64,000 nt of DNA, from NCBI GenBank assembly GCA_949283695.1, contig CASDTX010000046.1, forward strand, positions 62,001 through 126,000. Direction: 5' to 3'. The translations under genes were made by a program, and so were the position numbers. Below the pieces are notes generated by a model. It saw only the letters and a list, made by a program, of their open reading frames with translations. It made no database searches and had not been told where the DNA came from. The number at the start of each line of letters is the position of its first letter. Within the stretch, counting starts at the first letter, position 1. The stretch comes from an uncultured Eubacteriales bacterium. Its GTDB lineage: Bacteria > Bacillota > Clostridia > Lachnospirales > Lachnospiraceae. Positions 8,018-16,258 of this stretch are shown piece by piece.

Positions 8018-9097
8018 ATGCAGAAAAAATACGAGAAGGTCATCGCCTGGATCAAGAGCCAGATCGAGAGCGGCGCGCTCGCCCAGGGAAACCGGCTTCC
8101 CTCGGAGAATCTTCTGATGGAACAGTTTCAGGTCAGCCGCCAGACGGTCCGGCGGGCGCTGGAGATTCTGACAGAAGAAGGCGTTGTAGAGGGCAGACGA
8201 GGCAGCGGGACGTATGTCTCGGTGAACACCCGGCGATACACCGGGAAGGAAATTCGAGTGGAAGTCATGCTCACCTGTGTGGATACGTACATCTTCCCGG
8301 CGCTTGTCAGAGGGATCGAGTCCGTGCTGTCAGGCGAGGGCTGCACCATGCAGATCTCGGTTACGGGAAATGCGGTGGAGAAGGAGCGGATGCTTCTGAA
8401 AGAGCTGATCCGGACAAAATCTGTAGACGGGCTGATCGCGGAGACTGTGAAAAGCGGACTTCCCAACCCCAATCTGGAGCTGTATCTGAAACTGGAGCGG
8501 ATGGGAATCCCGGTGCTCTTCGTGAACAGCTTCTACCGGGAGCTGGACATCCCTCATGTGAGTCTGGATGACAGGCAGGCCGGGTATCTGGCGGCCCGGC
8601 ATCTGGCAGAGTGCGGTCATACCCGCATCGGCGGGATCTTCAAGTCGGACGACGGGCAGGGCCATCTGCGGTACGCCGGATATACGGAGGCCCTGATGGA
8701 GCGGGAGATCCGTGTCCGGAGTGAACATGTCATCTGGATTGACTCGGATGAACTGCGGGAGATGGAGGAAGAGCGGGCGAAGTTCCTGAAGCGGCTGAAA
8801 GGCTGTACTGCGTGCGTCTGCTATAACGACGAGACCGCGTATAAGCTGGTGTCCATCCTTCGGGAAGCAGGCGTGCATGTCCCCGGGGATGTGTCGGTGG
8901 TGGGAATCGATAATTCCGGCCTGGCAGGATTCTGTCCGGTACCGCTTACCTCCGTGAGAAATCCGGCGGAGAAACTGGGAAAGGCTGCAGCGGAGCGCAT
9001 GGTCGGCTGCATCTGCCGCCAGGAGAAGATGGAAACCTTGGAGTTCGAACCGGAGCTGATCATGCGCAGTTCCGTGAAGGTATTACGAGAGATCTGA
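8018..9097 (+). CDS. araR: Arabinose-responsive GntR/LacI-type repressor AraR
   Basis: The 359-residue protein has an N-terminal GntR winged helix (residues 1-70: LPSENLLMEQFQVSRQTVRRALEILTEEGVV, split by short loops) joined to a LacI-type periplasmic-binding-like domain (about 80-355, with GTYV, DDRQAGYLAARHL, GVHVPGDVSVVGIDNS). This chimeric layout is the defining feature of AraR. ATG 8018 has AAAGGGGG 7 nt upstream. It is the first gene of araR-araD-araA and sits next to a promoter carrying repeated TTGTATTG half-sites, so autoregulation is likely. L-arabinose as effector follows from the family. Confidence 0.9.
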   Translation: MQKKYEKVIAWIKSQIESGALAQGNRLPSENLLMEQFQVSRQTVRRALEILTEEGVVEGRRGSGTYVSVNTRRYTGKEIRVEVMLTCVDTYIFPALVRGIESVLSGEGCTMQISVTGNAVEKERMLLKELIRTKSVDGLIAETVKSGLPNPNLELYLKLERMGIPVLFVNSFYRELDIPHVSLDDRQAGYLAARHLAECGHTRIGGIFKSDDGQGHLRYAGYTEALMEREIRVRSEHVIWIDSDELREMEEERAKFLKRLKGCTACVCYNDETAYKLVSILREAGVHVPGDVSVVGIDNSGLAGFCPVPLTSVRNPAEKLGKAAAERMVGCICRQEKMETLEFEPELIMRSSVKVLREI

Positions 9098-9124
9098 AGA
9101 TCAAAAGGAAAGGAGTCAGAGAGA

Positions 9125-9826
9125 ATGCTGGAACAGTTAAAGAAAGAAGTGTATGAGGCAAACATGCTTCTGCCGAAGTATGGACTTGTGACATTTACAT
9201 GGGGAAATGTCAGCGGAATCGACCGGGAGAGCGGGCTGTTCGTGATCAAGCCCAGCGGTGTGGAGTATGACAAGCTTACCCCGGACGATATGGTCGTGAT
9301 GGATTTGGAAGGAAATAAGGTAGAGGGCAGGTACAATCCTTCCTCTGATACACCGACCCATCTGGTGCTCTACCGTCGTTTCCCGGAGATCGGCGGCGTG
9401 GTGCACACCCATTCGCCCTGGGCTACAAGCTGGGCGCAGGCAGGCAGAGATATCCCCTGCTATGGAACAACCCACGCGGACTACATTTACGGAGAGGTGC
9501 CCTGCGTGCGCAACCTGACCCGGGAGGAGATCGAAGAGGCTTACGAGAAAAACACGGGCATCCTGATCGCGGATGAGTTTGAGGCCAGAGGGAAAGACCC
9601 GGCGGCGGTTCCGGCGGTTCTCTGCAAGAACCACGGTGTGTTCACCTGGGGGAAGGACGCCCACGAGGCCGTGCACAATGCGGTGGTGGCAGAAGAGGTG
9701 GCGAAGATGGCGGCCCGCTGCGAGATGATCAACCCAGACGTAAAACCTGCTCCGCAGGAGCTGCAGGATAAGCATTATTATAGAAAACACGGCGCGAATG
9801 CCTATTATGGACAGGGCAGCCTGTAG
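9125..9826 (+). CDS. araD: L-ribulose-5-phosphate 4-epimerase
   Basis: This 233-residue class II aldolase-like enzyme converts L-ribulose-5-phosphate to D-xylulose-5-phosphate. Visible motifs are [24 protein letters not shown], the zinc-binding [14 protein letters not shown], and [16 protein letters not shown] near residues 162-177. Its length matches bacterial AraD. The gene starts 27 nt after araR with AAAGGAG upstream, and is followed at 21 nt by araA, so all three form one operon. Confidence 0.95.
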   Translation: MLEQLKKEVYEANMLLPKYGLVTFTWGNVSGIDRESGLFVIKPSGVEYDKLTPDDMVVMDLEGNKVEGRYNPSSDTPTHLVLYRRFPEIGGVVHTHSPWATSWAQAGRDIPCYGTTHADYIYGEVPCVRNLTREEIEEAYEKNTGILIADEFEARGKDPAAVPAVLCKNHGVFTWGKDAHEAVHNAVVAEEVAKMAARCEMINPDVKPAPQELQDKHYYRKHGANAYYGQGSL

Positions 9827-9847
9827 AAGTTAAAGGAGGAAAACAGC

Positions 9848-11347
9848 ATGTTAAAGAGAAAAGAGTATCAATTCTGGTTCTGCACAGGGTCACAGGACCT
9901 GTATGGAGATGAGTGCCTGGCGCACGTGGCAGAGCACGCGAAAATCATTGTGGAGAAATTAAATGAATCGGGAGCACTTCCCTACGAAGTGGTGTGGAAA
10001 CCGACGCTGATTACCAGTGAACTGATCCGCAAAACCTTCAACGAAGCAAATATGGATGAGAACTGTGCGGGCGTGATCACATGGATGCACACATTTTCTC
10101 CGGCGAAATCCTGGATCCTGGGACTCAAAGAATACAGGAAACCGCTGCTTCACCTGCATACACAGTTCAATCAGGAGATCCCCTATGATACCATTGACAT
10201 GGATTTCATGAATGAGAACCAGTCTGCCCACGGAGGAAGAGAGTACGGTCATATTTTCACACGTATGGGCATTGAGCGTAAAGTGATTGTAGGGCACTGG
10301 TCTGACGCGAATGTGCAGAGCAAGATCGCGTCCTGGATGCGCACAGCTGTCGGCGTGATCGAGAGCAGCCACGTGCGTGTGATGAGAATCGCGGACAATA
10401 TGCGAAATGTGGCAGTCACAGAAGGCGACAAGGTAGAAGCGCAGATCAAGTTCGGCTGGGAGATCGACGCTTACCCGGTCAATGAGATCGCAGAGGCTGT
10501 AGAAGCAGTGTCGGAGAGTGATGTGAAGGCTCTGACAGACGAGTACTATGACACCTATGAGATCCTTCTGGAAGGCAGAGATCCGGAAGAGTTCCGCCGC
10601 CATGTCGCAGTGCAGGCGCAGATTGAGATCGGTTTCGAGCGATTCTTAGAGGAGAAGAATTATCAGGCGATCGTGACCCATTTCGGTGATCTGGGCAGCC
10701 TGAAGCAGCTTCCGGGACTTGCGATCCAGAGACTGATGCAGAAAGGCTACGGTTTCGGAGGCGAGGGAGACTGGAAGACGGCAGCTATGGTGCGCATCAT
10801 GAAGATCATGACAGAAGGCATGAAGGACGCAAAGGGAACCTCTTTCATGGAGGACTATACTTATAATCTGGTGCCGGGCAAGGAAGGGATCCTTCAGGCG
10901 CATATGCTGGAAGTGTGCCCGTCTATTTCCGAAGGACCTGTCAGCATCAAGGTGAATCCGCTCTCTATGGGCGACAGAGAGGATCCGGCGCGTCTGGTGT
11001 TCACTGCCAAGACCGGACCGGCAGTGGCAACGTCTCTGATCGATCTGGGCGACCGCTTCCGTCTCATCATCAATGACGTTAACTGCAAGAAGACAGAGAA
11101 GCCGATGCCCAAGCTTCCGGTGGCGACTGCGTTCTGGACTCCGGAGCCGGATCTGATGACCGGTGCGGAGGCGTGGATCCTCTGCGGAGGCGCGCACCAC
11201 ACAGCCTTCTCGTACGATCTGACTTCAGAACAGATGGGCGACTGGGCGGCAGCCATGGGAATCGAAGCAGTTTACATTGATAAAGATACGACCATCCGGA
11301 ACCTGAAGAATGAGCTGAGATGGAACGAAATCGCTTACAGGAAGTAG
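9848..11347 (+). CDS. araA: L-arabinose isomerase
   Basis: This 499-residue enzyme isomerises L-arabinose to L-ribulose. Clear signatures include FWFCTGSQDLYG at the N-terminus, GVITWMHTFSPAKSWI, LHTQFNQEIPYDTIDMDFMNENQSAHGGREYG, here given in part only as NENQSAHGGREYG, and the C-terminal LCGGAHHTAFSY. The length agrees with AraA from Bacillota. It is preceded by AAAGGAGG and closes the araR-araD-araA unit. The promoter of the next gene, ddh, begins right after its stop codon. Confidence 0.97.
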   Translation: MLKRKEYQFWFCTGSQDLYGDECLAHVAEHAKIIVEKLNESGALPYEVVWKPTLITSELIRKTFNEANMDENCAGVITWMHTFSPAKSWILGLKEYRKPLLHLHTQFNQEIPYDTIDMDFMNENQSAHGGREYGHIFTRMGIERKVIVGHWSDANVQSKIASWMRTAVGVIESSHVRVMRIADNMRNVAVTEGDKVEAQIKFGWEIDAYPVNEIAEAVEAVSESDVKALTDEYYDTYEILLEGRDPEEFRRHVAVQAQIEIGFERFLEEKNYQAIVTHFGDLGSLKQLPGLAIQRLMQKGYGFGGEGDWKTAAMVRIMKIMTEGMKDAKGTSFMEDYTYNLVPGKEGILQAHMLEVCPSISEGPVSIKVNPLSMGDREDPARLVFTAKTGPAVATSLIDLGDRFRLIINDVNCKKTEKPMPKLPVATAFWTPEPDLMTGAEAWILCGGAHHTAFSYDLTSEQMGDWAAAMGIEAVYIDKDTTIRNLKNELRWNEIAYRK

Positions 11348-11354
11348 AAATCCG

Positions 11355-11383
11355 TTGAAAACCCGCTCCTTCCTCTGTATAAT
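11355..11383 (+). promoter_or_regulatory. Sigma-A promoter of ddh
   Basis: TTGAAA (11355-11360), a 17-bp spacer and TATAAT (11378-11383) give a near-consensus promoter that begins 8 bp after the araA stop. It suggests that ddh is expressed independently of arabinose. Confidence 0.7.
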
Positions 11384-11470
11384 AACAAATGGACATGAGC
11401 AGCCGGGCGCCGGGAAACAGAGCGGCAGAGTGACTGTCTGTGTCTCATGAGACAGGAAAGGAGCATAAAA

Positions 11471-12457
11471 ATGAATATCAGAATCGGTATCTTAGGTTAT
11501 GGAAACCTCGGCAGAGGAGTAGAGTGTGCAATAAAACAGAATGCAGACATGGAGCTGGCAGCGGTGTTTACCCGCAGAGATCCGGCGGGCGTGAAGATCC
11601 AGACAGAGGGAGTGCCTGTGTGCAGGATCGAGGACGCGGCGGAGTGGAAGGATAAGATCGATGTGATGATCCTCTGCGGCGGAAGCGCCACAGATCTTCC
11701 GGAGCAGACACCTCAGTTTGCCCGTCTGTTCCATGTAATCGACAGTTTCGACACCCATGCAAGAATTCCGGAGCATTATGCGAATGTAGATGCGGCTGCA
11801 AAGGAAGGCGGTAAAGTGGGCATCATCTCCGTGGGCTGGGACCCGGGCATGTTCTCCCTGAACCGTCTGTATGCAAACGCGATCCTGCCGGAGGGGAAGG
11901 ACTATACATTCTGGGGCAAAGGCGTAAGCCAGGGACACTCCGACGCAGTGCGCAGAGTGCCGGGCGTGAAAGACGCAAAGCAGTATACAATCCCTGTGGA
12001 CGCAGCGCTTGATGCGGTCAGAAACGGCGAGAATCCGGAGCTGACGACAAGACAGAAGCATACGAGAGAGTGCTTCGTGGTCCTGGAGGAAGGCGCAGAT
12101 CCGGCGAAGGTTGAAGAGACGATCAAGACCATGCCGAACTACTTTGCTGATTATGACACTACCGTGCATTTCATCAGCGAGGAAGAGCTTCAGGCAGAAC
12201 ACAGCGGAATCCCCCACGGAGGATTCGTGTTAAGAAGCGGAAAAACGGGATGGGATGGGGAACACAGCCATCTCATCGAGTACAGCTTAAAACTGGATTC
12301 AAACCCGGAGTTCACCTCTTCCGTACTGGTAGCTTATGCCAGAGCTGCATACAGGCTTTCCCAGGAAGGCCAGAGCGGCTGCAGGACCGTCTTTGACATC
12401 GCTCCGGCGTATTTAAGCGCGAAGAGCGGAGAAGAGCTGAGAAAAACAATGCTGTAG
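11471..12457 (+). CDS. ddh: Meso-diaminopimelate dehydrogenase
   Basis: This 328-residue NADPH-dependent enzyme makes meso-diaminopimelate directly from tetrahydrodipicolinate, for lysine and peptidoglycan. The Rossmann start IRIGILGYGNLGRGVE, the segment ILCGGSATDLPEQ, VGWDPGMFSLNRLY and the substrate-loop FWGKGVSQGHSDAVRRVPGV match the family. ATG 11471 has AAGGAG 7 nt upstream. An in-frame ATG at 11447 lacks a good site. The gene sits in the middle of the arabinose genes but has its own promoter and terminator, so it looks like an insertion into the cluster rather than part of sugar metabolism. Confidence 0.93.
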   Translation: MNIRIGILGYGNLGRGVECAIKQNADMELAAVFTRRDPAGVKIQTEGVPVCRIEDAAEWKDKIDVMILCGGSATDLPEQTPQFARLFHVIDSFDTHARIPEHYANVDAAAKEGGKVGIISVGWDPGMFSLNRLYANAILPEGKDYTFWGKGVSQGHSDAVRRVPGVKDAKQYTIPVDAALDAVRNGENPELTTRQKHTRECFVVLEEGADPAKVEETIKTMPNYFADYDTTVHFISEEELQAEHSGIPHGGFVLRSGKTGWDGEHSHLIEYSLKLDSNPEFTSSVLVAYARAAYRLSQEGQSGCRTVFDIAPAYLSAKSGEELRKTML

Positions 12458-12538
12458 GATCCGTCCGAGGCAGACAGATAAGACCGGATCGATTGATTGG
12501 AAGGGCGCCTAAGTGCGCTGCCGGAAACAGCAGATCAG

Positions 12539-12586
12539 ATGCCGCAGCACGGGCCGGAGAGAAACCGGACCGTATGCGGCATTTTG
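12539..12586 (+). terminator. Terminator-like hairpin after ddh
   Basis: ATGCCGCA (12539-12546) pairs with TGCGGCAT (12575-12582). Further internal pairing (CACGG/CCGT and CCGG/CCGG) extends the stem, and TTTT follows. It separates ddh from the downstream kinase gene. Confidence 0.55.
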
Positions 12587-12667
12587 CATATCAGCGGAAG
12601 CCGGCCGCAGCCTGTATAGGAACCTGCATAAGAATCAGAGAGTTTAGAGAAAAAGGAGGAACACAGA

Positions 12668-14272
12668 ATGCGGAGCAAAGAAGAGATCAGAGAGGCAATC
12701 AGCGCAGGACGCGCCGTGCTGGGCATTGAGTTCGGATCTACCAGGATCAAAGCGGTGCTCATTGACGAAGAGAAATCACCGGTAGCTTCTGGAAGCTATG
12801 ACTGGGAGAATCAGTATGTGGATCATATCTGGACCTACAGCATGGACGAGATATGGAAAGGCCTGCAGGGCTGCTACAGCGACCTGGTGAAAGATGTGGA
12901 GAGCCAATATGGCGTGAAACTGACCCGGCTGGCAGCCATGGGCGTGAGCGCTATGATGCACGGATATCTGGCGTTTGATGAGAAGGGAGAGCTGCTGGTG
13001 CCCTTCCGCACATGGAGAAATACGATTACCGGTAAGGCGTCCGAGAAACTGACAGAGGTATTCTCCTATCATATTCCTCAGCGCTGGAGCATTGCACACC
13101 TGTATCAGGCTGTTTTAAACGGGGAAGAGCATGTGAAAGACGTGCGCTTTATTACCACTCTGGCGGGATTCATTCACTGGCAGCTGACCGGACAGAAGGT
13201 GATCGGAAGCGGGGACGCGGCAGGAATGTTCCCCATTGATATCGCGGCGAAAGACTACAACAGCACCATGCTGGATCAGTTCGATCAGCTGGTGGAGGGT
13301 CAGGGATATCCCTGGAAGATCCGGGAGCTGCTTCCCAAGGTGCTGGTCGCAGGCCAGGATGCGGGCTGCATGACCGAAGCGGGAGCCAGACTGCTCGATC
13401 CCTCCGGGCTGCTGGAGCCCGGAACACCTATGTGTCCGCCGGAAGGGGATGCAGGCACGGGGATGACAGCGACGAACAGTGTGGCGGTAAGGACCGGAAA
13501 TGTATCCGCAGGAACCAGTGTATTCGCCATGGCGGTACTGGAGAAAGATCTGACAAAGCCCTACGACGCAATCGATCTTGTCACAACCCCGGCGGGAGAT
13601 CTTGTGGCCATGGTGCACTGCAATAATTGTACATCTGACCTGAACGCATGGGTAGGACTGTTCCGCGAGTTCGCGGAGAGCTTTGGCATGGATGTGGATA
13701 TGAACCGTCTGTTCGGCACGCTTTATCATAAGGCGCTGGAAGGAGATCCGGACTGCGGCGGCCTGTTGGCATATAATTATTTCTCAGGAGAGCACATCAC
13801 AGGCTTTGACGAGGGACGTCCGCTGTTCGTCCGCTCACCTGAGAGCAAGTTCAACCTGGCGAACTTCATGAGAGTCCATCTGTATACGTCTCTGGGCGCG
13901 CTGAAGACAGGGATGGATATCCTTCTGAAGCAGGAACAGGTGAAGCTGGACCGTATGATGGGACACGGCGGCCTGTTTAAGACCAAGGGCGTGGGTCAGC
14001 GGATTCTGGCAGGAGCTATCGATACGCCGGTTTATGTGATGGAGACAGCCGGTGAAGGCGGCGCCTGGGGGATTGCTCTGCTGGCAGACTACCTGGTGCA
14101 TCAGGAGGAAGGCGAGAGCCTGACAGCCTACCTGGACCAGAAAGTCTTCCAGAACGCGGAAGGATCCGGGATGGATCCGGTTCCGGAAGATGTGGCAGGG
14201 TATGAGAAATTCATGGAGGCGTACACGAAAGGCCTGGCTATCGAGCGGGCGGCTGTGGATGCAGGGCTGTAA
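12668..14272 (+). CDS. FGGY-family carbohydrate kinase, probable L-ribulokinase
   Basis: This 534-residue kinase has the FGGY phosphate-binding start [17 protein letters not shown], the segment [19 protein letters not shown], and [25 protein letters not shown] in the second domain. The window has no classical AraB, yet araA and araD need a ribulokinase between them. The best inference is that this protein fills that step, like the AraK type proposed for clostridia. Automatic pipelines often call such proteins xylulokinase or ATPase. The gene has an AAGGAGG-type site just before ATG 12668 and lies downstream of the ddh terminator. I saw no clear promoter in the 80 bp between them, so readthrough or a hidden promoter is needed. 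Confidence 0.8.
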   Translation: MRSKEEIREAISAGRAVLGIEFGSTRIKAVLIDEEKSPVASGSYDWENQYVDHIWTYSMDEIWKGLQGCYSDLVKDVESQYGVKLTRLAAMGVSAMMHGYLAFDEKGELLVPFRTWRNTITGKASEKLTEVFSYHIPQRWSIAHLYQAVLNGEEHVKDVRFITTLAGFIHWQLTGQKVIGSGDAAGMFPIDIAAKDYNSTMLDQFDQLVEGQGYPWKIRELLPKVLVAGQDAGCMTEAGARLLDPSGLLEPGTPMCPPEGDAGTGMTATNSVAVRTGNVSAGTSVFAMAVLEKDLTKPYDAIDLVTTPAGDLVAMVHCNNCTSDLNAWVGLFREFAESFGMDVDMNRLFGTLYHKALEGDPDCGGLLAYNYFSGEHITGFDEGRPLFVRSPESKFNLANFMRVHLYTSLGALKTGMDILLKQEQVKLDRMMGHGGLFKTKGVGQRILAGAIDTPVYVMETAGEGGAWGIALLADYLVHQEEGESLTAYLDQKVFQNAEGSGMDPVPEDVAGYEKFMEAYTKGLAIERAAVDAGL

Positions 14273-14277
14273 ATAGG

Positions 14278-14373
14278 ACAGATGGCTGAGCGCCAGTTCA
14301 TGAGCAAAGAAGCGGCGCAGCCGCAATGAGCACGGCAGTGCGGCTTTGCGAATGGCGCGGGCTGAACTGATAC
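14278..14373 (-). repeat. Dispersed repeat, shortened copy (CAGTTCAG family)
   Basis: Read on the minus strand, this segment starts GTATCAGTTCAGCC and continues through GCGCCATTCGCAAAGCCGC and CTCATGAACTGGCGCTCAG, matching the copies at 32005 and 55873. It ends soon after, lacking the last 65 bp or so. It lies between the kinase gene and tRNA-Thr and has no coding role. Confidence 0.75.
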
Positions 14374-14462
14374 GTGAAAAAAACAGAAAGTGAAAAAAAC
14401 AGTTGAAATTTCCCATGGAATGAGATATAATAATTGAGGCTCGTCGATGAGACGGGCCAAAT

Positions 14463-14535
14463 GCCGGAATAGCTCAGTCGGTAGAGCACTTCACTCGTAA
14501 TGAAGGGGTCGTCAGTTCAAGTCTGATTTCCGGCT
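14463..14535 (+). tRNA. tRNA-Thr (anticodon CGT)
   Basis: The cloverleaf is complete. The acceptor arms GCCGGAA (14463-14469) and TTCCGGC (14528-14534) pair. The D-stem is GCTC/GAGC. The anticodon stem CTTCA/TGAAG encloses the loop CTCGTAA with anticodon CGT at 14496-14498, and the T-loop is GTTCAAG. No CCA is encoded. CGT reads the ACG threonine codon. Confidence 0.93.
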
Positions 14536-14545
14536 TAGAATCATG

Positions 14546-14580
14546 AAGCGCAATCCCTGAAATGCAGGGGTTGCGCTTTG
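14546..14580 (+). terminator. Terminator-like hairpin after tRNA-Thr
   Basis: AAGCGCAATCCCTG (14546-14559) pairs with CAGGGGTTGCGCTT (14565-14578) with one G-T pair and a 5-nt loop. The downstream T-run is short. Confidence 0.55.
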
Positions 14581-14602
14581 TGCGTTGAAAGGAGAGGAGA
14601 AG

Positions 14603-15007
14603 ATGAAGCCATCAGAAGAAACGGTCCGCTTGTTTGAGAAAGACCGCTTCGCCACAGAAAACGGCGCGGTGATTGATGAAGTGGATGAGGGGTATGCGAA
14701 ATGCAGCCTGAAGATTGAGGAGAGTCACAGAAATGCCATGGGAGCTGTGATGGGAGGCGTTTATTTTACGCTTGCGGATTTCGCACTGGCGGTGGCCAGC
14801 AACTGGAAAGAGATGGGGAGTGTTTCCCTGAATTCCGAGATCGCCTATCTGACTCCGGCGAAGGGGGAACGGCTGATTGCGGAGGCATTCTGCGTGAAGA
14901 ACGGGAGGACGACCGGGTATTACCGGATCGAAGTGAAGGATGAACTGGGGAATCTGACAGCCGCTGTGACAGCGACTACATTTCGGGTAGGAAGTAAGAA
15001 AGGATAG
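14603..15007 (+). CDS. PaaI-type hotdog-fold thioesterase
   Basis: This 134-residue protein fits the small hotdog acyl-CoA thioesterases. It has the helix segment NAMGAVMGGVYFTLADFALAVAS, which carries the family's HGG-like active-site region, though the His position here is Met or Asn. Later strands SLNSEIAYLTPAKGERLIAEA follow. ATG 14603 has GGAGAGGAG a few bases upstream. The frame extends to a TTG at 14585, which overlaps the ribosome binding site. The natural substrate is unknown. The next gene starts 5 nt later, so the two are translationally close. Confidence 0.8.
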   Translation: MKPSEETVRLFEKDRFATENGAVIDEVDEGYAKCSLKIEESHRNAMGAVMGGVYFTLADFALAVASNWKEMGSVSLNSEIAYLTPAKGERLIAEAFCVKNGRTTGYYRIEVKDELGNLTAAVTATTFRVGSKKG

Positions 15008-15012
15008 AAGAT

Positions 15013-16137
15013 ATGGGAAAGTCGAAAGTATATTTCACAGATATGCGTGCGCTTCCGGGGACAAATCTTCCAGATAAGCTGAAGAGACTCATCCGGACAG
15101 CCGGGATCGGAGAGATTGATTTTCATAAGAAAATGACAGCGATCAAGATCCATTTTGGGGAGCCGGGGAACCTGTCCTTCCTGCGGCCGAATTATGCGAA
15201 AGCTGTAGCAGACGTAGTCAAAGAACTGGGAGGCCGGCCGTTCCTGACGGACTGCAACACCCTTTATGTGGGCCGGCGGAAAGATGCGCTGGAGCACTTA
15301 AGCGCGGCGTATGAGAATGGATTTCATATGCTGTCTACCGGGTGTCATGTGCTGATCGGGGACGGACTGAAGGGAACAGACGATATCAGCGTTCCGGTCG
15401 TTGGAGGAGAACTGGTGAAAGAGGCGAAGATCGGACGCGCCATTATGGATGCGGATGTGTTTATCAGTCTAAGCCATTTCAAGGGGCATGAGGCGGCCGG
15501 ATTCGGAGGTTGTTTCAAAAACATCGGCATGGGCTGCGGAAGCCGCGCGGGGAAGATGGAGCAGCACAACAGCGGCAAGCCGTCCGTAGACCAGTCTGTC
15601 TGTGTGGGATGCCGCGTTTGTTCCAGAAACTGCGCGCACGACGCCATCTCATTTCCGGAGAAAAAGGCAGTCATCGATCACAGCAAATGCGTGGGCTGCG
15701 GACGGTGTCTGGGTGCCTGCAACTTTGACGCGATCTATAATAAAAACGGATCCGCAGTAAAAGACCTGAATAAAAAGATGGCAGAATACACGAAAGCTGT
15801 ACTGGATGGACGCCCGTCCTTCCACATCAGTCTGGTAATCGATGTATCCCCGTACTGCGACTGCCACGGAGAAAATGATGTGCCGATCATCCCAGACGTA
15901 GGGATGTTTGCAAGTTTCGATCCGGTAGCGCTGGATCAGGCCTGCGCAGACGCGTGCAATGCACAGCAGCCGATGCCCGGCAGTCTCCTGGATGAACGGA
16001 TGCATGAAGAGGGATTCTGCGACCGACATGATCATTTCCTGAATACGACACCAGATACCGAGTGGGAGACCTGTCTGGAACACGCGGTAAAGCTGGGACT
16101 CGGAAGCAGAGAATACGAGATTGTAGAAGTGAAATAA
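15013..16137 (+). CDS. DUF362 protein with two 4Fe-4S clusters
   Basis: The 374-residue protein has an N-terminal DUF362 domain (AIKIHFGEPGNLSFLRPNY, ISLSHFKGHEAAGFGGCFKNIGMGCGSR). It is followed at about residues 197-245 by two ferredoxin motifs, CVGCRVCSRNCAHDA and CVGCGRCLGACNFDA, each with four Cys for a 4Fe-4S cluster. The C-terminal part returns to DUF362 (FASFDPVALDQACADACN). It is probably a cytoplasmic iron-sulfur protein in electron transfer, but no reaction is established for this family. It follows the thioesterase by 5 nt, so both are in one operon. Confidence 0.85.
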   Translation: MGKSKVYFTDMRALPGTNLPDKLKRLIRTAGIGEIDFHKKMTAIKIHFGEPGNLSFLRPNYAKAVADVVKELGGRPFLTDCNTLYVGRRKDALEHLSAAYENGFHMLSTGCHVLIGDGLKGTDDISVPVVGGELVKEAKIGRAIMDADVFISLSHFKGHEAAGFGGCFKNIGMGCGSRAGKMEQHNSGKPSVDQSVCVGCRVCSRNCAHDAISFPEKKAVIDHSKCVGCGRCLGACNFDAIYNKNGSAVKDLNKKMAEYTKAVLDGRPSFHISLVIDVSPYCDCHGENDVPIIPDVGMFASFDPVALDQACADACNAQQPMPGSLLDERMHEEGFCDRHDHFLNTTPDTEWETCLEHAVKLGLGSREYEIVEVK

Positions 16138-16143
16138 AGGTAT

Positions 16144-16230
16144 AAAGGTGACAGGCACTTTTGACGTGAATATTCTGACAATATATCGCAAAGGTGACAG
16201 GCACTTTTGCAAAAGTGACAGGCACCTTTG
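16144..16230. repeat. Three copies of the GTGACAGGCAC hairpin repeat
   Basis: AAAGGTGACAGGCACTTTTG at 16144-16163, a second copy at 16190-16209 and AAAAGTGACAGGCACCTTTG at 16211-16230. Each unit is a small imperfect hairpin (CAAAGGTG/CACTTTTG). The same core occurs at 30133, 44289 and 59169, always between genes. Confidence 0.85.
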
Positions 16231-16258
16231 ATAAATAGGAAAGAGAGGAATTTTATTG

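Noticed and set aside
12493..12729. Short plus-strand ORF of 78 codons upstream of the FGGY kinase
   Set aside because: It crosses the ddh terminator hairpin and overlaps the kinase start. It has no conserved motif.
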